Part shown: positions 8,772 through 10,402 of the stretch, piece by piece | Layout: each line of letters begins with the position of its first letter | Position numbering within the stretch: position 1 is the first letter of the stretch | Assembly (NCBI GenBank): GCA_947504795.1 | Contig: CANNJG010000056.1 | Span: forward strand, 1 to 10,402 | Length of the DNA: 10,402 nucleotides | Source: Legionellaceae bacterium | GTDB lineage: Bacteria > Pseudomonadota > Gammaproteobacteria > Legionellales > Legionellaceae | Reading direction: 5' to 3' | Translations under genes and position numbers: made by a program | Notes under the pieces: model-generated | Told to the model about the DNA's origin: nothing | Seen by the model: only the letters and a program-made list of their open reading frames with translations | Database searches by the model: none

Positions 8772-8783
8772 TTCGGGCCCGAA
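8772..8783. repeat. 12-bp perfect palindrome over the atp transcription start
   Basis: TTCGGGCCCGAA is fully self-complementary. It begins at the last base of the proposed -10 element and covers the expected transcription start. It could be an operator half-buried in the promoter, or simply a GC-rich discriminator that happens to be symmetrical. No known regulator site is recognised. Confidence 0.5.
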
Positions 8784-8811
8784 TTATAAAGTAATTGAAT
8801 TGGCTGCGCAA
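8783..8811 (-). promoter_or_regulatory. Sigma70-type promoter of the atp operon
   Basis: On the - strand, TTGCGC (8806-8811) and a consensus TATAAT (8783-8788) are separated by exactly 17 bases. Transcription would start near 8776, leaving a leader of roughly 20 nt before the atpI TTG. The -35 matches the consensus in only its first three bases, but the -10 is perfect. The bases just after the -10 are GC-rich (TCGGGCC), a discriminator type known from stringently controlled promoters; growth-rate control here is inference. Confidence 0.7.
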
Positions 8812-8853
8812 GACAATATGAACATCTTTTGTAACTATTCACGTTTCACCCAT

Positions 8854-8869
8854 AACGGCATCTACCGTT
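8854..8869. repeat. Short inverted repeat in the atpI-glmU divergent region
   Basis: AACGG (8854-8858) and CCGTT (8865-8869) are inverted around six bases, about 45 bp upstream of the atp -35. The spacing would suit a dimeric DNA-binding protein, but 5-bp arms also occur by chance and no regulator is recognised. Apart from this and the promoter elements, the 242-base region 8755-8996 shows no gene. Confidence 0.25.
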
Positions 8870-8970
8870 CACAGGATTAACACACAACCCTGAAATCGAA
8901 GCGCATTGAGTATTTAACGACGGGGTTTTGCCTCAGTCCTGTTTCAGTTCTCTCGAAGATCGTGATATCC

Positions 8971-8979
8971 TGCTATTTT
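8971..8979 (+). promoter_or_regulatory. Possible extended -10 promoter for glmU
   Basis: TGCTATTTT fits the TGn plus -10 pattern (consensus TGnTATAAT). No convincing -35 lies 16-18 bases upstream. If used, transcription would start about 10 bases before the glmU ATG, giving a very short leader. Confidence 0.3.
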
Positions 8980-8996
8980 TATCTTTATAGCTGATT

Positions 8997-10373
8997 ATGG
9001 CGCTACACATCATCATTCTCGCAGCAGGGCAGGGCAAGCGCATGCGTTCTGCCATGCCGAAAATTTTACACCCTATTGGCGGCGCCGCAATGTTTGAGCG
9101 GGTAATTGCTGTCGCACAAACCTTACAACCCGATCAGATCCACGTTATTATCGGTCACGCAGGCGCCTCTGTTCGTGCCGCTTATCCCAAGTTGAACGTT
9201 CACTGGGTTGAGCAAGCCCAACAGTTGGGAACCGGACATGCGGTCTTACAGGCTCTCCCTTTTATCCCTAAAGAAGCCAAAATATTAGTCCTCTGTGGTG
9301 ATACACCCTTACTCCGCGCAGAACCCTTGCAACAACTTGTCGACGCGTGTCCTCTCACCGCAAACCCACAGCCTTTAGCTCTCCTTTTAGCCAGTCTCCC
9401 CCATTCTTTTGGATTTGGGCGAATTATCAGGAATACGCAGCGAGAAATCATTGCTATTGTCGAAGAGAAAGATGCGAACGCCATCCAACGCCAGATTACC
9501 GAAATTTATCCCGGTATTTGTTGCACCTCGGCAGAAAATCTTAACCGCTGGTTGCCCGCACTCTCTAACCATAATGCACAAGGAGAACATTACCTAACGG
9601 ACATCGTTGCGATGGCTCACGCGCAACATCATCCTATTGTTTCCACCCATGTCAGCGACTATCGAGATGTATTAGGCGTCAATGATCGGGTCCAATTACA
9701 AGCAGCTGAACGGATTTGGCAACAACGTTTAGCACAGGAATTACTCTTATCTGGGGTCACGCTCGCGGACGCTAACCGTATTGATATCCGTGGCACACTC
9801 GCCTGTGAGCAGGATGTATTGATCGACGTCAATACGGTGTTTATCGGTCAAAACAGTATTGGAGAGGGCAGTGTCATTGAACCCAATTGTATGCTTAGCC
9901 ATGTCCAGATTGGTAAGCGTTGCCGAATATTAGCCTCGAGTGTGTTGGACGGCTGCATCATTGGTGATGACTGCACTGTGGGGCCTTTTGCACGCCTGAG
10001 ACCCGGGACTGAATTAGCCAATCACTGCAAAATAGGCAACTTCGTAGAAACTAAAAAAGCGCAGATGGGCGAACACAGCAAAGCCAATCATTTAAGTTAT
10101 TTAGGGGATGTGACTATTGGTCGTGATGTCAATATCGGCGCCGGAACGATTACGTGTAATTATGACGGGGTGAACAAACACCACACTACTGTTGAAGATG
10201 GCGTGCACATCGGATCGGATACCCAACTCGTAGCACCCGTCACCCTCGGCAAAAATGCCACCATCGGTGCTGGAAGCACGATTCGGCATCATGCGCCTCC
10301 GAATGAGTTAACGTTAACCGTTAGTGAACAAAAAACCGTTTATGGCTGGAAGCGCCCTTCCAAGAAACAATAG
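8997..10373 (+). CDS. glmU: Bifunctional GlcN-1-P acetyltransferase / GlcNAc-1-P uridyltransferase
   Basis: It acetylates glucosamine-1-phosphate with acetyl-CoA, then transfers UMP from UTP to give UDP-GlcNAc, the precursor of peptidoglycan and lipid A. The 458 residues compare with 456 in E. coli. The N-terminal uridyltransferase domain (about 1-228) has LAAGQGKRM (8-16), PKILHPIGG (21-29), QLGTGHA (76-82), D102 in GDTPL and N229 in GVND. The C-terminal left-handed beta-helix (about 250-450) has PFARLRPG with R335, K353, HLSYLGD with presumed base H365, and VNIGAGTITCNYDG (378-391). The usual EINTG motif reads EIYPG at 169-173, replacing the Asn (E. coli N169) that contacts the sugar. No clear ribosome-binding site precedes the ATG, but no better start exists because the glycine loop begins at once. 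It diverges from the atp operon. Confidence 0.97.
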   Translation: MALHIIILAAGQGKRMRSAMPKILHPIGGAAMFERVIAVAQTLQPDQIHVIIGHAGASVRAAYPKLNVHWVEQAQQLGTGHAVLQALPFIPKEAKILVLCGDTPLLRAEPLQQLVDACPLTANPQPLALLLASLPHSFGFGRIIRNTQREIIAIVEEKDANAIQRQITEIYPGICCTSAENLNRWLPALSNHNAQGEHYLTDIVAMAHAQHHPIVSTHVSDYRDVLGVNDRVQLQAAERIWQQRLAQELLLSGVTLADANRIDIRGTLACEQDVLIDVNTVFIGQNSIGEGSVIEPNCMLSHVQIGKRCRILASSVLDGCIIGDDCTVGPFARLRPGTELANHCKIGNFVETKKAQMGEHSKANHLSYLGDVTIGRDVNIGAGTITCNYDGVNKHHTTVEDGVHIGSDTQLVAPVTLGKNATIGAGSTIRHHAPPNELTLTVSEQKTVYGWKRPSKKQ

Positions 10374-10388
10374 GTCAGGACTTATTCT

Positions 10389-10402
10389 ATGTTTTTAAAC
10401 CG
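10389..10402 (+). CDS. Possible start of a downstream gene, cut by window edge
   Basis: An ATG at 10389 begins M-F-L-N and runs off the window. AGGA at 10377-10380 lies 8 nt upstream, and the gap from glmU is 15 nt, so a cotranscribed gene is plausible. The first residues do not match the M-C-G-I start of GlmS, the common neighbour of GlmU. Too little is visible for any function. Confidence 0.3.

Overview
This is an ordinary bacterial housekeeping region. It holds the end of a phosphotransacetylase gene and an acetate kinase gene on the + strand, a complete nine-gene F1Fo ATP synthase operon on the - strand (atpI-B-E-F-H-A-G-D-C), and glmU on the + strand. The protein sequences, the operon order and the nearness of glmU point to a gammaproteobacterium of moderate GC content. 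The PTB-type phosphotransacetylase paired with ackA and the style of the c subunit would fit a Legionella/Coxiella-like lineage. That placement is inference from family resemblance and is not shown by the sequence alone.

Layout. Bases 1-1736 carry pta (5' end outside the window) and ackA, translationally coupled by an ATGA overlap. Bases 1737-1810 are a short convergent spacer with a terminator-like hairpin and T-run for ackA. Bases 1811-8754 are the atp operon, read right to left, with tight spacing except for a 101-nt atpB-atpE gap and a 49-nt atpE-atpF gap, both of which hold inverted repeats. Bases 8755-8996 are a divergent control region with a good sigma70-type promoter for atp and a weaker candidate for glmU. 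Bases 8997-10373 are glmU, followed by what may be the first codons of another gene at the right edge.

How the genes work together. Pta and AckA turn acetyl-CoA into acetate and make ATP by substrate-level phosphorylation. The atp operon encodes all eight structural subunits (a, b, c, alpha, beta, gamma, delta, epsilon) plus the AtpI assembly factor. GlmU makes UDP-GlcNAc for peptidoglycan and lipopolysaccharide. In E. coli glmU lies downstream of atpC in the same direction. Here it lies upstream of atpI and diverges from it, as expected if the whole atp block had been inverted in place.

I found no mobile element gene, CRISPR array, RNA gene, toxin-antitoxin or defence system, and nothing that looks like an undescribed multi-gene system. 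The points worth a second look are regulatory or small scale: a terminator-like hairpin between atpB and atpE, a palindrome holding the atpF ribosome-binding site, a GC-rich palindrome over the atp transcription start, and an unusual uridyltransferase motif in GlmU.
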